Below, one piece after another: positions 7,533 through 16,335 of a DNA stretch of 64,000 nucleotides. The stretch is from Anaerolineae bacterium. GTDB taxonomy: Bacteria > Chloroflexota > Anaerolineae > Promineifilales > Promineifilaceae. The stretch covers positions 1 to 64,000 of the forward strand of contig JAMLHW010000016.1 in NCBI GenBank assembly GCA_023954475.1. Reading direction: 5' to 3'. Within the stretch, counting starts at the first letter, position 1. Each line of letters begins with the position of its first letter. Made by a program: the position numbers and the translations under genes. Under the pieces are notes generated by a model, which saw only the letters and a program-made list of their open reading frames with translations, did no database searches and had not been told where the DNA came from.

Positions 7533-8993
7533 ATGATTGACCTAACCATTAACGAAACCAAACTCGAACGCGCTGTCCAACGCGCGCGTGAACGCAATAT
7601 CATCATTCCGACATTCAAACAGCAAATTGATCCCACATTGGTATCCAAAAAGACGACACGTGCGCTGGACGATGTCGGTTTATGGGATCTCAATCCGCTC
7701 AATCTATTCCGCATCACCTGGCACAATTCGCCCGTTGCCCACGGCGGCGAATACGGCGGCGTCAACTACCTCATTTTGCCACCAGAACTCACAGGTGTTG
7801 ATGCAAAAATCGTCATTTTGATCGGCAAATGGTTCCCAACGGGTGCGCACAAAGTCGGTGCCGCCTTTGGCTGCCTCGTGCCGCGCCTCGTCACCGGCCA
7901 ATTTGACCCGACGACACAAAAAGCCGTCTGGCCTTCGACCGGCAACTACTGCCGTGGTGGCGCGTACGACTCCAACCTGCTCGCGTGTGAATCAATTGCC
8001 ATTTTGCCCGAAGGTATGAGTCAGGAACGCTTCGATTGGTTGGCGAATGTGGCCGGCGAAACGATCAAGACACCCGGTTCCGAGAGCAATGTCAAGGAAA
8101 TTTTCGATAAATGTTGGGAATTGCGCCGCTCCGGTCAGGATTTAGTGATCTTCAATCAGTTCGATGAATTTGGCAACTATCTGTGGCACTACAACGTCAC
8201 AGGTCGTGCCATGGAAGAGGTTCTGGGCGAAGTGATGGAGCCTGGCGACACATATCGCGGATATGTCTCAGCGACCGGGTCCGGTGGCACATTGGCGGCT
8301 GGTGATTATCTGAAAACACAGTTCCCAACCAGCAAAATCGTGGCCAGCGAAGCGCTGCAATGCCCGACCCTGCTCAACAATGGTTTTGGTGCGCATCGCA
8401 TCGAAGGCATCGGCGACAAGCATGTGCCGTGGATTCACAATGTCAAGAATACCGACATGATCACGGCTATTGACGATGCAGGACCAATGGGCGCAATTCG
8501 CCTGTTCAACGAACCGGCTGGACGCGACTATCTCGTATCACAAGGTGTCGATCCGAATCTGGTCGACCAACTCGATCTGCTCGGCATTTCATCTGTGTCA
8601 AACGTGTTATCCTCGATTAAGTTCGCCAAATATTATGAAATGGGCGCAAACGATGTCGTCGTGACTGTTGCGACTGATTCGATGGAAATGTACCAGAGCC
8701 GCCTCGTCGAATTGCGCGAAGAGGAAGGCGAATTCACACCGCTGAATGCGGCTGGTGTCTACCATCGCTACTTGATGGGTCAGGGTATCGACTATGTGGA
8801 AGAATTGGGTTACTATGATCGTAAGCGCATCCACAATCTGAAATACTTCACCTGGGTTGAGCAACAGGGCAAAACTTATGAAGAGATTCAAGCGCAATGG
8901 TACGATGATGATTATTGGACAAGTATTCCGGGCAAGATGGATGAAATCGACAAGTTGATCGAAGAATTCAACGCCCGCGTCGGCTTGCAATAG
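7533..8993 (+). CDS. Fold-type II PLP-dependent enzyme of unassigned substrate
   Basis: The 486-residue protein belongs to the tryptophan-synthase-beta/cysteine-synthase superfamily. The PLP Lys is in KWFPTGAHKVGAAFG (about 100), the phosphate-binding or substrate loop is WPSTGNYCRGGAYDSN, and a glycine loop SATGSGGTLAAGDYL lies near 250. It is longer than cysteine synthase and carries an acidic, Tyr/Trp-rich C-terminal tail (YDDDYWTSIPGKMDEIDKL). Homologues are usually labelled only 'pyridoxal-phosphate dependent enzyme'. It follows the threonine-synthase-like gene after an 82-base gap and is probably co-transcribed. A role as ammonia-lyase in the same catabolic route is inferred from position only. 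Confidence 0.75.
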   Translation: MIDLTINETKLERAVQRARERNIIIPTFKQQIDPTLVSKKTTRALDDVGLWDLNPLNLFRITWHNSPVAHGGEYGGVNYLILPPELTGVDAKIVILIGKWFPTGAHKVGAAFGCLVPRLVTGQFDPTTQKAVWPSTGNYCRGGAYDSNLLACESIAILPEGMSQERFDWLANVAGETIKTPGSESNVKEIFDKCWELRRSGQDLVIFNQFDEFGNYLWHYNVTGRAMEEVLGEVMEPGDTYRGYVSATGSGGTLAAGDYLKTQFPTSKIVASEALQCPTLLNNGFGAHRIEGIGDKHVPWIHNVKNTDMITAIDDAGPMGAIRLFNEPAGRDYLVSQGVDPNLVDQLDLLGISSVSNVLSSIKFAKYYEMGANDVVVTVATDSMEMYQSRLVELREEEGEFTPLNAAGVYHRYLMGQGIDYVEELGYYDRKRIHNLKYFTWVEQQGKTYEEIQAQWYDDDYWTSIPGKMDEIDKLIEEFNARVGLQ

Positions 8994-9028
8994 AACATCT
9001 TCGTGGAAAACAACCGAGGAGAATCGGT

Positions 9029-9679
9029 ATGAAGATTGCCATTATTGGTGGAACGGGACCGGAAGGCAGTGGACTTGGTTTTCGCTGGGCTGCTGCTGGA
9101 CATGAGGTGATGATTGGTTCGCGTAAGGCAGAGAAAGGGGAGCGGGTTTCGGCCGAATTGCTCGCCAGGAACCCCACCCTATCCATCTCAGGCACAGACA
9201 ACCTCACCGCCGTTGAACAATGCGATGTCGCCGTACTCGCCGTGCCTTATTCGGCACAAGAACGCACACTCGACGGACTCAAAGATGCGCTGGCCGGCAA
9301 ACTGCTAATCACAGTTGTCGCGCCTACCGGCGAAAAAAAGGCACGCGTTTATCGACTTGAAAGTGGCATGTCTGCCGCTGAAGAAGCCCAACTCCAACTC
9401 GGCGAAGAGACGTCGGTTGTTGCCGCCTTCCAGAACATTGGCGCACACAATTTACTCGACATCGACTATCAACTCGATTGTGATGTCCTGATTTGCGGCC
9501 AAAAAGCGGTCGACAAAGACATTGCCATGCAGCTCTGCACCGATGCCGGGCTGCGCGGCGTCAACGCCGGCGGCCTGCAAAACGCCAGCGTCGTCGAAGG
9601 CATGACATCGCTATTGATCTTTATCAACATAAAGAATAAGATAAAAGATGCTGGTATTCGTATTACCGGTATCGACTAA
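9029..9679 (+). CDS. NADPH-dependent F420 reductase family protein
   Basis: The ATG follows a strong GAGGAGAAT site. The 216-residue product has the Rossmann dinucleotide motif IAIIGGTGPEGSGLGFRWAAAGHEV, then IGSRKAEKGER for the NADP phosphate, a DVAVLAVPYSAQ strand, VVAAFQNIGAHNL, and a C-terminal helical GLQNASVVEGMTSLLI segment. This is the pattern and length of F420H2:NADP+ oxidoreductase, which shuttles electrons between coenzyme F420 and NADP in the cytosol. A luciferase-like oxidoreductase at 28330 may use the same cofactor. No F420 biosynthesis gene lies in the window, so cofactor use is inferred. Confidence 0.85.
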   Translation: MKIAIIGGTGPEGSGLGFRWAAAGHEVMIGSRKAEKGERVSAELLARNPTLSISGTDNLTAVEQCDVAVLAVPYSAQERTLDGLKDALAGKLLITVVAPTGEKKARVYRLESGMSAAEEAQLQLGEETSVVAAFQNIGAHNLLDIDYQLDCDVLICGQKAVDKDIAMQLCTDAGLRGVNAGGLQNASVVEGMTSLLIFINIKNKIKDAGIRITGID

Positions 9680-9868
9680 AGCGCGAAACTCCGGCGCGCA
9701 ATCAGCATCCTGGCGACTTCGATTGCCGCCGGAGTCTGCATCTTCAGGACTGACGCAGGCTGAGCCTGCTCGATCCGGTTTCGACAAGCTCAACTGTCAA
9801 AAGATGGTGGTGAATTTGCGCAAGTCCTAACCTTATCAACCTGTCAATGCCGCAAAAAAGGGGGCGTT
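9680..9868. repeat. Intergenic inverted repeats before the ABC transporter operon
   Basis: The 189-base gap contains ACTCCGGCG (9688-9696) inverted as CGCCGGAGT (9727-9735), and a 15-base palindrome GCAGGCTGAGCCTGC near 9755-9769. No T-run follows either. They look like REP-type intergenic repeats that could end or separate transcription between the F420 oxidoreductase and the transporter genes. No gene is seen here. Confidence 0.5.
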
Positions 9869-11098
9869 ATGAATAGGCGTTGGTCAGACCGGTTGATTGA
9901 CAACCTTCTTTATCCTCTTGCAGCTGTGCTGCTAGCGTTCCTGTTTGGCGCTGTCATTCTCCTCTTACAGGGCGTCAACCCACTCGAAGCGTATTCATCC
10001 ATGGTTACCGGTGCATTCGGGAGCAAAAACGGATTGGCAGACACACTCGTCAAAGCTGTGCCTCTCATGCTGGTTGGATTAGGCATTGCCATTGCCTTTC
10101 GCGGTGGCGTGATCAATATCGGTGCGGAAGGCCAGCTCATCGTCGGCGCACTCTTTACCACCTGGATTGGCGTACAGCTCGGCGAACAATTGCCTGGGGC
10201 CATTGCCATTATCCTGGGGTTGGTTGGTGGTGCACTGGCCGGTGGCGTGTGGGGTGGCATCTCGGGTTATCTCAAAGCCAAAATGGATGTCAATGAAATC
10301 CTCAGCACCGTCATGCTCAATGCGATTGCAATTCAAATCGCCTTTCTGCTGCTGCGCGGTCCGATGATCGATCCGGCCGAATTGGCCGCAGGAACGAATA
10401 TTCCACATTCGGCACGGCTGCCCAAAACGACAGATATGCCCCGCTTTACCGATCTGGCTCAAATGCTGGGTATTACGGGAGGCGCAGATGAAGTAGGTAT
10501 CGGCGGCTATCTGGGAGAGATTTACAATGTGCTGGTACAGCCTTCGCGTCTACACAGCGGCTTTATTTTCGCCGTCATCATGGCCATTCTCGTCTACATT
10601 TTCCTGTGGCGAACGACTATCGGTTACCGTATTCGCGCCGTGGGATTGAATCGACATGCCTCGCGTTATGCGGGCATGAACGTGCCGCGCACTATCGTCC
10701 TTTCGATGACGCTGAGCGGTATGTTTGCAGGTCTGGCCGGTGCGGTAGAGATTCTGGGATTGCATCACCGGATGTTTGAGCCGACAGCGGTTTCGGCCGG
10801 TTATGGTTTTACGGGCATCGTCGTAGCGCTGTTTGGTAAATTGCATCCGCTGGGCATCATTCCATCATCGATTCTGTTTGGTGGTTTGCTGGTGGGCGGC
10901 GACAAAATGCAGCGAGCGATGCAAGTGCCTCAGGTGTTGACGGTTGCGATTGTGGGCTTGATCATTCTCTTTGTCGTCAGCACTGATTATCTCGTGCGCA
11001 GACGACAGAACCGACGCCTATCGGCCGAACCGGACTCGTTGACCACACCGGATGAACCCGCATCACCCTCTATTACATCGGCGGAGGTGAGCGCATGA
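9869..11098 (+). CDS. ABC transporter permease, nucleoside/BMP type (first)
   Basis: The 409-residue membrane protein has eight or more hydrophobic segments, starting with LLYPLAAVLLAFLFGAVILLL. It shows the inner-membrane permease signature of the BMP/ribose class: MLVGLGIAIAFRGGVINIGAEGQLIVGALFTTW, then VNEILSTVMLNAIAIQIAFLLL and RIRAVGLNRHASRYAGMN, the loop that contacts the ATPase. This matches YufP-type subunits of nucleoside importers. It overlaps the second permease by 4 bases (ATGA), so both are translationally coupled. Substrates of such systems include guanosine and other nucleosides, consistent with the purine genes downstream. Confidence 0.9.
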   Translation: MNRRWSDRLIDNLLYPLAAVLLAFLFGAVILLLQGVNPLEAYSSMVTGAFGSKNGLADTLVKAVPLMLVGLGIAIAFRGGVINIGAEGQLIVGALFTTWIGVQLGEQLPGAIAIILGLVGGALAGGVWGGISGYLKAKMDVNEILSTVMLNAIAIQIAFLLLRGPMIDPAELAAGTNIPHSARLPKTTDMPRFTDLAQMLGITGGADEVGIGGYLGEIYNVLVQPSRLHSGFIFAVIMAILVYIFLWRTTIGYRIRAVGLNRHASRYAGMNVPRTIVLSMTLSGMFAGLAGAVEILGLHHRMFEPTAVSAGYGFTGIVVALFGKLHPLGIIPSSILFGGLLVGGDKMQRAMQVPQVLTVAIVGLIILFVVSTDYLVRRRQNRRLSAEPDSLTTPDEPASPSITSAEVSA

Positions 11099-12045
11099 AC
11101 GGAGAATTGACAACCATTGCCATTATCCTGGGAATCATTCACCAGGGCATTCGATTAGCAACACCTTACCTTTTTGCCGCCTTGGGCGAGACATTCTCGC
11201 AGCGTTCAGGCGTACTCAATCTCGGCGTCGAAGGTATCATGCTCATGGGCGCGTTTTTCAGCTTCTATGTCGCCTCGGAAACAGGCAATTTATGGCTGGC
11301 ATTGCTGGCAGCGATCATCATTGGGGTTTTGATGGGCTTGTTCATGGCAGTGGTCAGCATCACGTTTCAGGCCGAACAGGGTATTAGCGGCATTGGTCTG
11401 TACTTGTTCGGGTTGGGTATGTCGAGCCTGCTATTCAAGACCATGATCGGGTCGGTCACAGGTATTACCGGTTTCTCTGAATTACAATTCTGTGTGACAG
11501 ACAGTTTTTGTCTGGCTGATATTCCGGTACTGGGCGAGATTTTCTTCAGTCACAGTATTTTGACGTATGGCGCGTTTTTACTGGTCCCGATCTCGGTTTG
11601 GCTGCTCAAACGGACGACATGGGGCTTGAAAGTGCGCTCAGTCGGACAAAACCCGGAAGCGGCCGATTCGGTCGGCGTTAGTGTCAACCGGGCACGTTAC
11701 GCAGCGGTCATTTTGGGTTCGGCGTTGGCCGGCATTGCCGGCGCGTCGCTTTCGATTTCCCTGCTCAATGTCTTTCAGGAAAACATGATCAACGGTATCG
11801 GCTTTATTGCAGTGGCGCTGGTTTATTTTGGCGGCTGGTCACCAGTTGGCGTCATGTTTGGCGCGCTGTTGTTTAGCACGATCAGCGCACTGCAATTGTG
11901 GGGTCAAGTATTGGGGTTAAATATCTCGTCAAACATTTCTGTCATGCTGCCGTATATTCTGACAATTGTGGCGCTGGCGATTCCGTTCCGCCGTGCCGCA
12001 CAACCGGCAGCACTGACAAAACCGTTTTCGCGCGGTGAAAATTAG
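11095..12045 (+). CDS. ABC transporter permease, nucleoside/BMP type (second)
   Basis: The 316-residue permease is the YufQ-type partner of the preceding gene, whose stop codon it overlaps. Motifs are LFAALGETFSQRSGVLNLGVEGIMLMGAF near the N-terminus, a coupling loop KVRSVGQNPEAADSVGVSVNRARY at about 185, and about eight transmembrane helices. Two different permeases make the membrane channel of this importer class. It is followed after 50 bases by the binding lipoprotein gene, so the transporter subunits are clearly co-expressed. Confidence 0.9.
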   Translation: MNGELTTIAIILGIIHQGIRLATPYLFAALGETFSQRSGVLNLGVEGIMLMGAFFSFYVASETGNLWLALLAAIIIGVLMGLFMAVVSITFQAEQGISGIGLYLFGLGMSSLLFKTMIGSVTGITGFSELQFCVTDSFCLADIPVLGEIFFSHSILTYGAFLLVPISVWLLKRTTWGLKVRSVGQNPEAADSVGVSVNRARYAAVILGSALAGIAGASLSISLLNVFQENMINGIGFIAVALVYFGGWSPVGVMFGALLFSTISALQLWGQVLGLNISSNISVMLPYILTIVALAIPFRRAAQPAALTKPFSRGEN

Positions 12046-12095
12046 CGCGTGAGCGAACCAAGTGACGAGACAAATTATTCAAGGAGAGTTGACAG

Positions 12096-13235
12096 ATGAA
12101 GAAGAAATGGTTATTGGGTATTTTGATTTTGGTACTGGGATTGTTGCTGGTTGCCTGCGGTGGCGATACGGCATCTGATGAGGAGCCGGCGGCGGAGGCA
12201 GATACTCCGGCGGCGGAGACGACAGAGGATGAAGCGGTTGCAGATTCGGCCGAATCCGAAACCATGGACGATGAAACCATGGACGACGAAGCCATGATGG
12301 ATGGCGACTACCCGGATATCGAACCCGTTCGCATTGCCCTCGTCATGCCCAGCACCACCACCGATCTGGCATGGAGCCAGTCAATGTACGATTCACTCAA
12401 ACAACTGCAAGATCATTATGGTGCGGATAACTTCGAAATTGCCTTCACCGAAAACATGTTCAACGTCACCGACGCAGCAGCAGCCATCCGTGACTACGCA
12501 GAAAGTGGTTACAATCTGGTCATTGCGCACGGAGCGCAGTACGGCACATCGCTCTTCGAAATCGCCCCCGATTTCCCCGAGACCAGTTTTGCCTGGGGCA
12601 CGACAACCAACACCGGCGAAGAAGAAGGTGTCACCAATGTGTTCGCCTATGAGCCACGTGCTGAGCAGGGCGGCTACGTACAAGGTGTTTTGGCCGCTCA
12701 CATGACCGAAGCCGGCATCATCGGGCTTGTCGGCCCTGTCGATGCGGGCGACGCCAAGCTGCACGTTGACGGCTTCACTGCCGGTGTGCGCGACACCGAT
12801 CCCGACATTCAAATGAACATCTCGTTCACCGGCTCGTTTGGCGACACAGCGCTGGCGGCCGAAGCAGCCAACACGCATCTGCAAGCCGGTGCTGACGTTC
12901 TGACCGGCTCTTCGCAGCAGGTTGTCGGTGCAATCGGTGTCGCCAACGAGGCAAAAGTACCGTGGCTGGGCATTCAGGCCGACCAAAGCCCGGCTGGTGA
13001 AGACGTTGTCGTTTCAACCATTCTCTACGACTGGGTACCGACGCTGCTCGAAATGATCACGTCCAATCAGGCAGGAGAATATGGTGGTCGCGTGCTGCAG
13101 TTGACATTAGCTAACCATGGACAGGTGTTTCTGTACGACGAGGATTTACCGGCCGACGCTGTGGAAGCAGCTCTGGCAGCCGAGCAAGGAATCATCGACG
13201 GCACAATTGAAATCGTCGCCGATCCGCGCAACTAA
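12096..13235 (+). CDS. BMP-family substrate-binding lipoprotein
   Basis: A good AAGGAGAG site precedes the ATG. The 379-residue product starts with a lipoprotein signal (MKKKWLLGILILVLGLLLVAC, lipidated Cys 21) and a Glu/Ala/Asp-rich linker of about 50 residues. The BMP (PnrA-like) domain follows: VRIALVMPSTTTDLAWSQSMY, YNLVIAHGAQYG, TNVFAYEPRAEQGGYVQGVLAA, GLVGPVDAGDAK and VLTGSSQQVVGAI. The protein would sit on the outer face of the membrane and deliver a nucleoside or base to the permeases. A 14-bp hairpin follows the gene, which would favour higher expression of the binding protein than of the downstream genes. Confidence 0.9.
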   Translation: MKKKWLLGILILVLGLLLVACGGDTASDEEPAAEADTPAAETTEDEAVADSAESETMDDETMDDEAMMDGDYPDIEPVRIALVMPSTTTDLAWSQSMYDSLKQLQDHYGADNFEIAFTENMFNVTDAAAAIRDYAESGYNLVIAHGAQYGTSLFEIAPDFPETSFAWGTTTNTGEEEGVTNVFAYEPRAEQGGYVQGVLAAHMTEAGIIGLVGPVDAGDAKLHVDGFTAGVRDTDPDIQMNISFTGSFGDTALAAEAANTHLQAGADVLTGSSQQVVGAIGVANEAKVPWLGIQADQSPAGEDVVVSTILYDWVPTLLEMITSNQAGEYGGRVLQLTLANHGQVFLYDEDLPADAVEAALAAEQGIIDGTIEIVADPRN

Positions 13236-13249
13236 CATCTCAAATAGAG

Positions 13250-13278
13250 AAACCGAGCTTCTGACAGAAGCTCGGTTT
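13250..13278 (+). terminator. Strong hairpin after the BMP lipoprotein gene
   Basis: AAACCGAGCTTCTG (13250-13263) and CAGAAGCTCGGTTT (13265-13278) form a perfect 14-bp stem around one base. Only a short T-containing stretch follows, and the next gene starts 14 bases later in the same direction. It may be a partial terminator or a 3' stabiliser of the transporter message. Confidence 0.65.
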
Positions 13279-13291
13279 CTTCGAAAGTTTT

Positions 13292-14533
13292 ATGGACCTC
13301 ATCATCCGTAACGGCATTTCCGAGCAGAGTGGTGAGCCGCTCGAAGTCGGGATCGCAAACGGCACAATTGCTGCCATCGCGCCATCCGTTGCCGCGACGG
13401 GAGCACGCGAAATTGACGCGGTGGGCAGCATGATTTCGCCCGCCTTTTTCGAGTCGCACTTCCATCTCGAAAATGCGTACTTGTGGGACGGTCTGATCAA
13501 TCAAAGCGGTACGTTGCACGAAGCGATTGAGATTTACGCTAAAGTCAAGCACGATCTCACCGTTGACGACATTGTGGCGCGCTCCGGACATGTGATCGAA
13601 CATGCGCTGGCGAATGGCACATTGTGGTTGCGCAGTCATGTCGATATCGATCACATCGCCCAATTGAGTATTCTCAACGGTGTTCGCGCGGCGCGTGACA
13701 AATACGCGGATGTGATCGATATTCAACTGGTTGCATTTCCGCAGTTGGGTTTGGCGCAGAATCCCGAAGCGGTCGATATGATGTGGCAGGCGATGGAAAA
13801 CGGTTGTGATCTGGTCGGTGGCATGCCGCATGGCGAAGCCAACATGGATGACGCCGCCCGCCAAATCGAGATCGCGTTTGAAATTGCGCAAAAGTACGAT
13901 GTCGATGTCGATATGCATATCGATGAAACGGATGATCCGTATTGGCAAACGCTGGAATTGCTGGCGGACAAGACGATTGAAACGGGTTGGCAGGGACGCG
14001 TGACAGCGGGGCATTGCTGCGCGATGTCGGCCTGGGACGACGCGACGGCGGTGCGGATCATGGACAAGGTAAAATCGGCCGAAATTCACATCATTACCAA
14101 CGCGCCGATCAATTTGATGCTGGAAGCACGGGGGCATAGCCACCCCAAGCCGCGTGGCATCGCCCGGGTCAAAGAATTGCTCGAAGCAGGCGTCAATGTC
14201 GTTTGCGGACAGGACGATGTGCAGAACATGTTCTATCCGTACGGCAAGATGGACCCGTTAGAAGTGGCGCTGATCACGGCGCACGCTGCACACATGGGCG
14301 CACCGCACGAAATTCAGGCGGCATTTGATATGCCGCGCTATAACGCGGCACGTTTGTGGCGACACGACGATTACGGCATCAAAGTCGGCAATCCGGCGAA
14401 TTTGATCGTGCTGGATGCGCGCAGTGCCGTGGAAGCGCTGCGGCGGCAGTCGGATCGCCGTTACGTGATCAGGAAAGGACACATTTCGGCCGAAACACAT
14501 ACACACACAATCTGGCACAACAAAGTCAGTTAG
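13292..14533 (+). CDS. Cytosine deaminase-like amidohydrolase
   Basis: The 413-residue protein is a metal-dependent amidohydrolase. It has an N-terminal beta-sandwich (MDLIIRNG...), the metal-binding ESHFHLENAY region at about 51-60, HVDIDHIAQ, the DMHIDETDDPYW strand typical of the cytosine deaminase branch at about 210, VTAGHCCAMS, and NVVCGQDDVQNMFYPYG carrying the final metal Asp. Members hydrolyse cytosine, isoguanine or related rings to release ammonia. Its position between the transporter's binding protein and ATPase genes suggests it acts on the imported base. The exact base is not readable from sequence. Confidence 0.85.
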   Translation: MDLIIRNGISEQSGEPLEVGIANGTIAAIAPSVAATGAREIDAVGSMISPAFFESHFHLENAYLWDGLINQSGTLHEAIEIYAKVKHDLTVDDIVARSGHVIEHALANGTLWLRSHVDIDHIAQLSILNGVRAARDKYADVIDIQLVAFPQLGLAQNPEAVDMMWQAMENGCDLVGGMPHGEANMDDAARQIEIAFEIAQKYDVDVDMHIDETDDPYWQTLELLADKTIETGWQGRVTAGHCCAMSAWDDATAVRIMDKVKSAEIHIITNAPINLMLEARGHSHPKPRGIARVKELLEAGVNVVCGQDDVQNMFYPYGKMDPLEVALITAHAAHMGAPHEIQAAFDMPRYNAARLWRHDDYGIKVGNPANLIVLDARSAVEALRRQSDRRYVIRKGHISAETHTHTIWHNKVS

Positions 14534-14545
14534 CGAGCGGGACAC

Positions 14546-16117
14546 ATGAGCGAAAAAAGCAATTTGTTACCCTCAGGTCTGGAACGGATCGAATCGCTGC
14601 AAATGCGCGGCATCGTCAAACGCTTTCCCGGCGTCCTTGCCAGCGATCACGTCGATTTTGACGTCAAAGCAGGTGAAATTCACGCGTTACTCGGTGAAAA
14701 CGGCGCCGGCAAAAGTACGCTGATGAAGATTCTCTACGGTTTGTACCAGCCTGACGAAGGCGAAATCATTCTCAACGGTCGGCCGATCACCATCAATTCA
14801 CCCACCGACTCACTCGAATACGGCATCGGCATGATCCACCAGCATTTCATGCTCGTCGATAACATCACCGTTGCCGAAAACGTCGCATTGGGCATGAAAT
14901 CATCACGTGGCTTCAGGCTCGATCTCGACGTCGTCTCCGCCCGCATCGAAGAGCTGGCCGAAAAATACGGCCTGCAAGTTAATCCGCGTGCGATCATTTC
15001 CAAGCTGGCTGTCGGCCAGCGACAGCGCGTCGAAATCGTCAAGGCACTCTATCGCGGCGCGGCGCTGCTCGTCCTCGACGAACCAACCGCCGTCCTCACA
15101 CCGCAGGAAGTCGATGATGTTTTTGTCATTTTCCGGCAGATGGCAGCCGATGGCCATGCACTGATCTTCATTTCGCACAAACTGGACGAGATTTTTGCGC
15201 TGACCGACAGAGTTTCTGTGTTGCGCGATGGAAGAATGGTGGGAACGGTCAATACGGCCGATGTGACCAAAGCGGATCTGGCCAACATGATGGTGGGCCG
15301 CGAAGTGTTGCTGGAGCGCGTACGTCCACCGAGCCAACTGGGCGACGTCAGACTGAAAATGGATCAGGTCAACGTTGTCAATGATGATGGTCAGCGCACC
15401 CTCAAAGATTTCAGCCTTGAAGTGCACAGCGGCGAAATCGTGGGCGTAGCCGGTATTTCCGGGAATGGTCAACGCTCACTGGCCCGCACTATTGCCGGTT
15501 TGCGCGCTGTTGAAAGTGGCAAAATCTGGCTGGACGGGCGCGATGTGACTGGACTGTCTCCGGCCGAAATGTTCAATAGCGGCCTGTCATACATTCCGGA
15601 AGAACGGATGCACGACGGCGTTGTCAAGGATTTTTCCGTTGCCGAAAACATGATCCTGCAAGATTACATCCGGGCACCGTTCAGTAAGGGCATATTTCTC
15701 GATTTTAAAACGATTGAACAACACGCCGGTCAGCTAATCAGTGACTTTCGCGTCAAGACCCCCAGCCAGGAAACGCCCGCCAAAAATCTATCCGGTGGCA
15801 ACATTCAGAAGCTGATTCTGGCGCGTGAATTGGCACGCGAGCCGCGTTTCTTGATTGCTGCACAGCCGACACGCGGTGTCGATATTGGCGCAACAGAATA
15901 CATTCACAATCAACTTCTTCAACAACGTGCAAATGGATTGGCAACGTTGCTCATTTCCGAAGACCTCGACGAGGTTAAGGCACTCTCTGATCGCATTGTC
16001 GTCCTGTTTGGCGGGGAGATTATGGGCATCGTCAATAGTGATGAGGTAACGACAGAAGAGTTAGGGTTGATGATGGCCGGTGAGCGGCGCATGGAAATGC
16101 CGCAAGCCACAGCTTAA
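14546..16117 (+). CDS. ABC transporter ATP-binding protein, double-domain BMP type
   Basis: The 523-residue protein carries two nucleotide-binding domains. The first has Walker A GENGAGKSTL, signature LAVGQRQRVEI and Walker B LLVLDEPTAVL. The second has a divergent P-loop GVAGISGNGQRSLA lacking the usual GK(S/T), signature LSGGNIQKLILAREL, and RFLIAAQPTRGVDIGA in place of a Glu-containing Walker B. This asymmetry is normal for YufO/RbsA-type ATPases. It energises the importer formed by the two permeases and the BMP lipoprotein, although the deaminase gene separates it from them. The start is 12 bases after the deaminase stop. Confidence 0.93.
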   Translation: MSEKSNLLPSGLERIESLQMRGIVKRFPGVLASDHVDFDVKAGEIHALLGENGAGKSTLMKILYGLYQPDEGEIILNGRPITINSPTDSLEYGIGMIHQHFMLVDNITVAENVALGMKSSRGFRLDLDVVSARIEELAEKYGLQVNPRAIISKLAVGQRQRVEIVKALYRGAALLVLDEPTAVLTPQEVDDVFVIFRQMAADGHALIFISHKLDEIFALTDRVSVLRDGRMVGTVNTADVTKADLANMMVGREVLLERVRPPSQLGDVRLKMDQVNVVNDDGQRTLKDFSLEVHSGEIVGVAGISGNGQRSLARTIAGLRAVESGKIWLDGRDVTGLSPAEMFNSGLSYIPEERMHDGVVKDFSVAENMILQDYIRAPFSKGIFLDFKTIEQHAGQLISDFRVKTPSQETPAKNLSGGNIQKLILARELAREPRFLIAAQPTRGVDIGATEYIHNQLLQQRANGLATLLISEDLDEVKALSDRIVVLFGGEIMGIVNSDEVTTEELGLMMAGERRMEMPQATA

Positions 16118-16335
16118 TCGGTTGCGCTAAGGCTTGATGCAGCAAGTCTGGTTGCGCGATGGAAGTGAATGTGTACAACTATCAATAGTCACGCCCGTAT
16201 TTTGGACTCAAGATGGGTGGCGTCAGGCGAGTGCAAGCGGATCCCCTAACCGCAGCAACTGCTATCCAACGAGTAGGGAATCATTGTTTGGGTTCTGTAT
16301 CCTCTGCAGCAGGGCCGCATAACACAAGGTGCGAC
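16118..16335. other. Leader/intergenic region before the molybdenum hydroxylase
   Basis: This 218-base gap has no convincing gene, although a frame stays open from 16213 into the hydroxylase. It contains a short hairpin GCGG...CCGC in the 16240-16260 region and two GGTTGCGC copies near its start. It was inspected for a molybdenum-cofactor or purine riboswitch and no recognisable consensus was found. Confidence 0.4.

Noticed and set aside
13232-14143. 303-residue minus-strand open frame
   Set aside because: It is antisense to the cytosine-deaminase-like gene, which has clear catalytic motifs; the antisense frame has none.
16118-16335. Possible molybdenum-cofactor or purine riboswitch
   Set aside because: No conserved consensus segment of either class could be recognised; only short hairpins are present.
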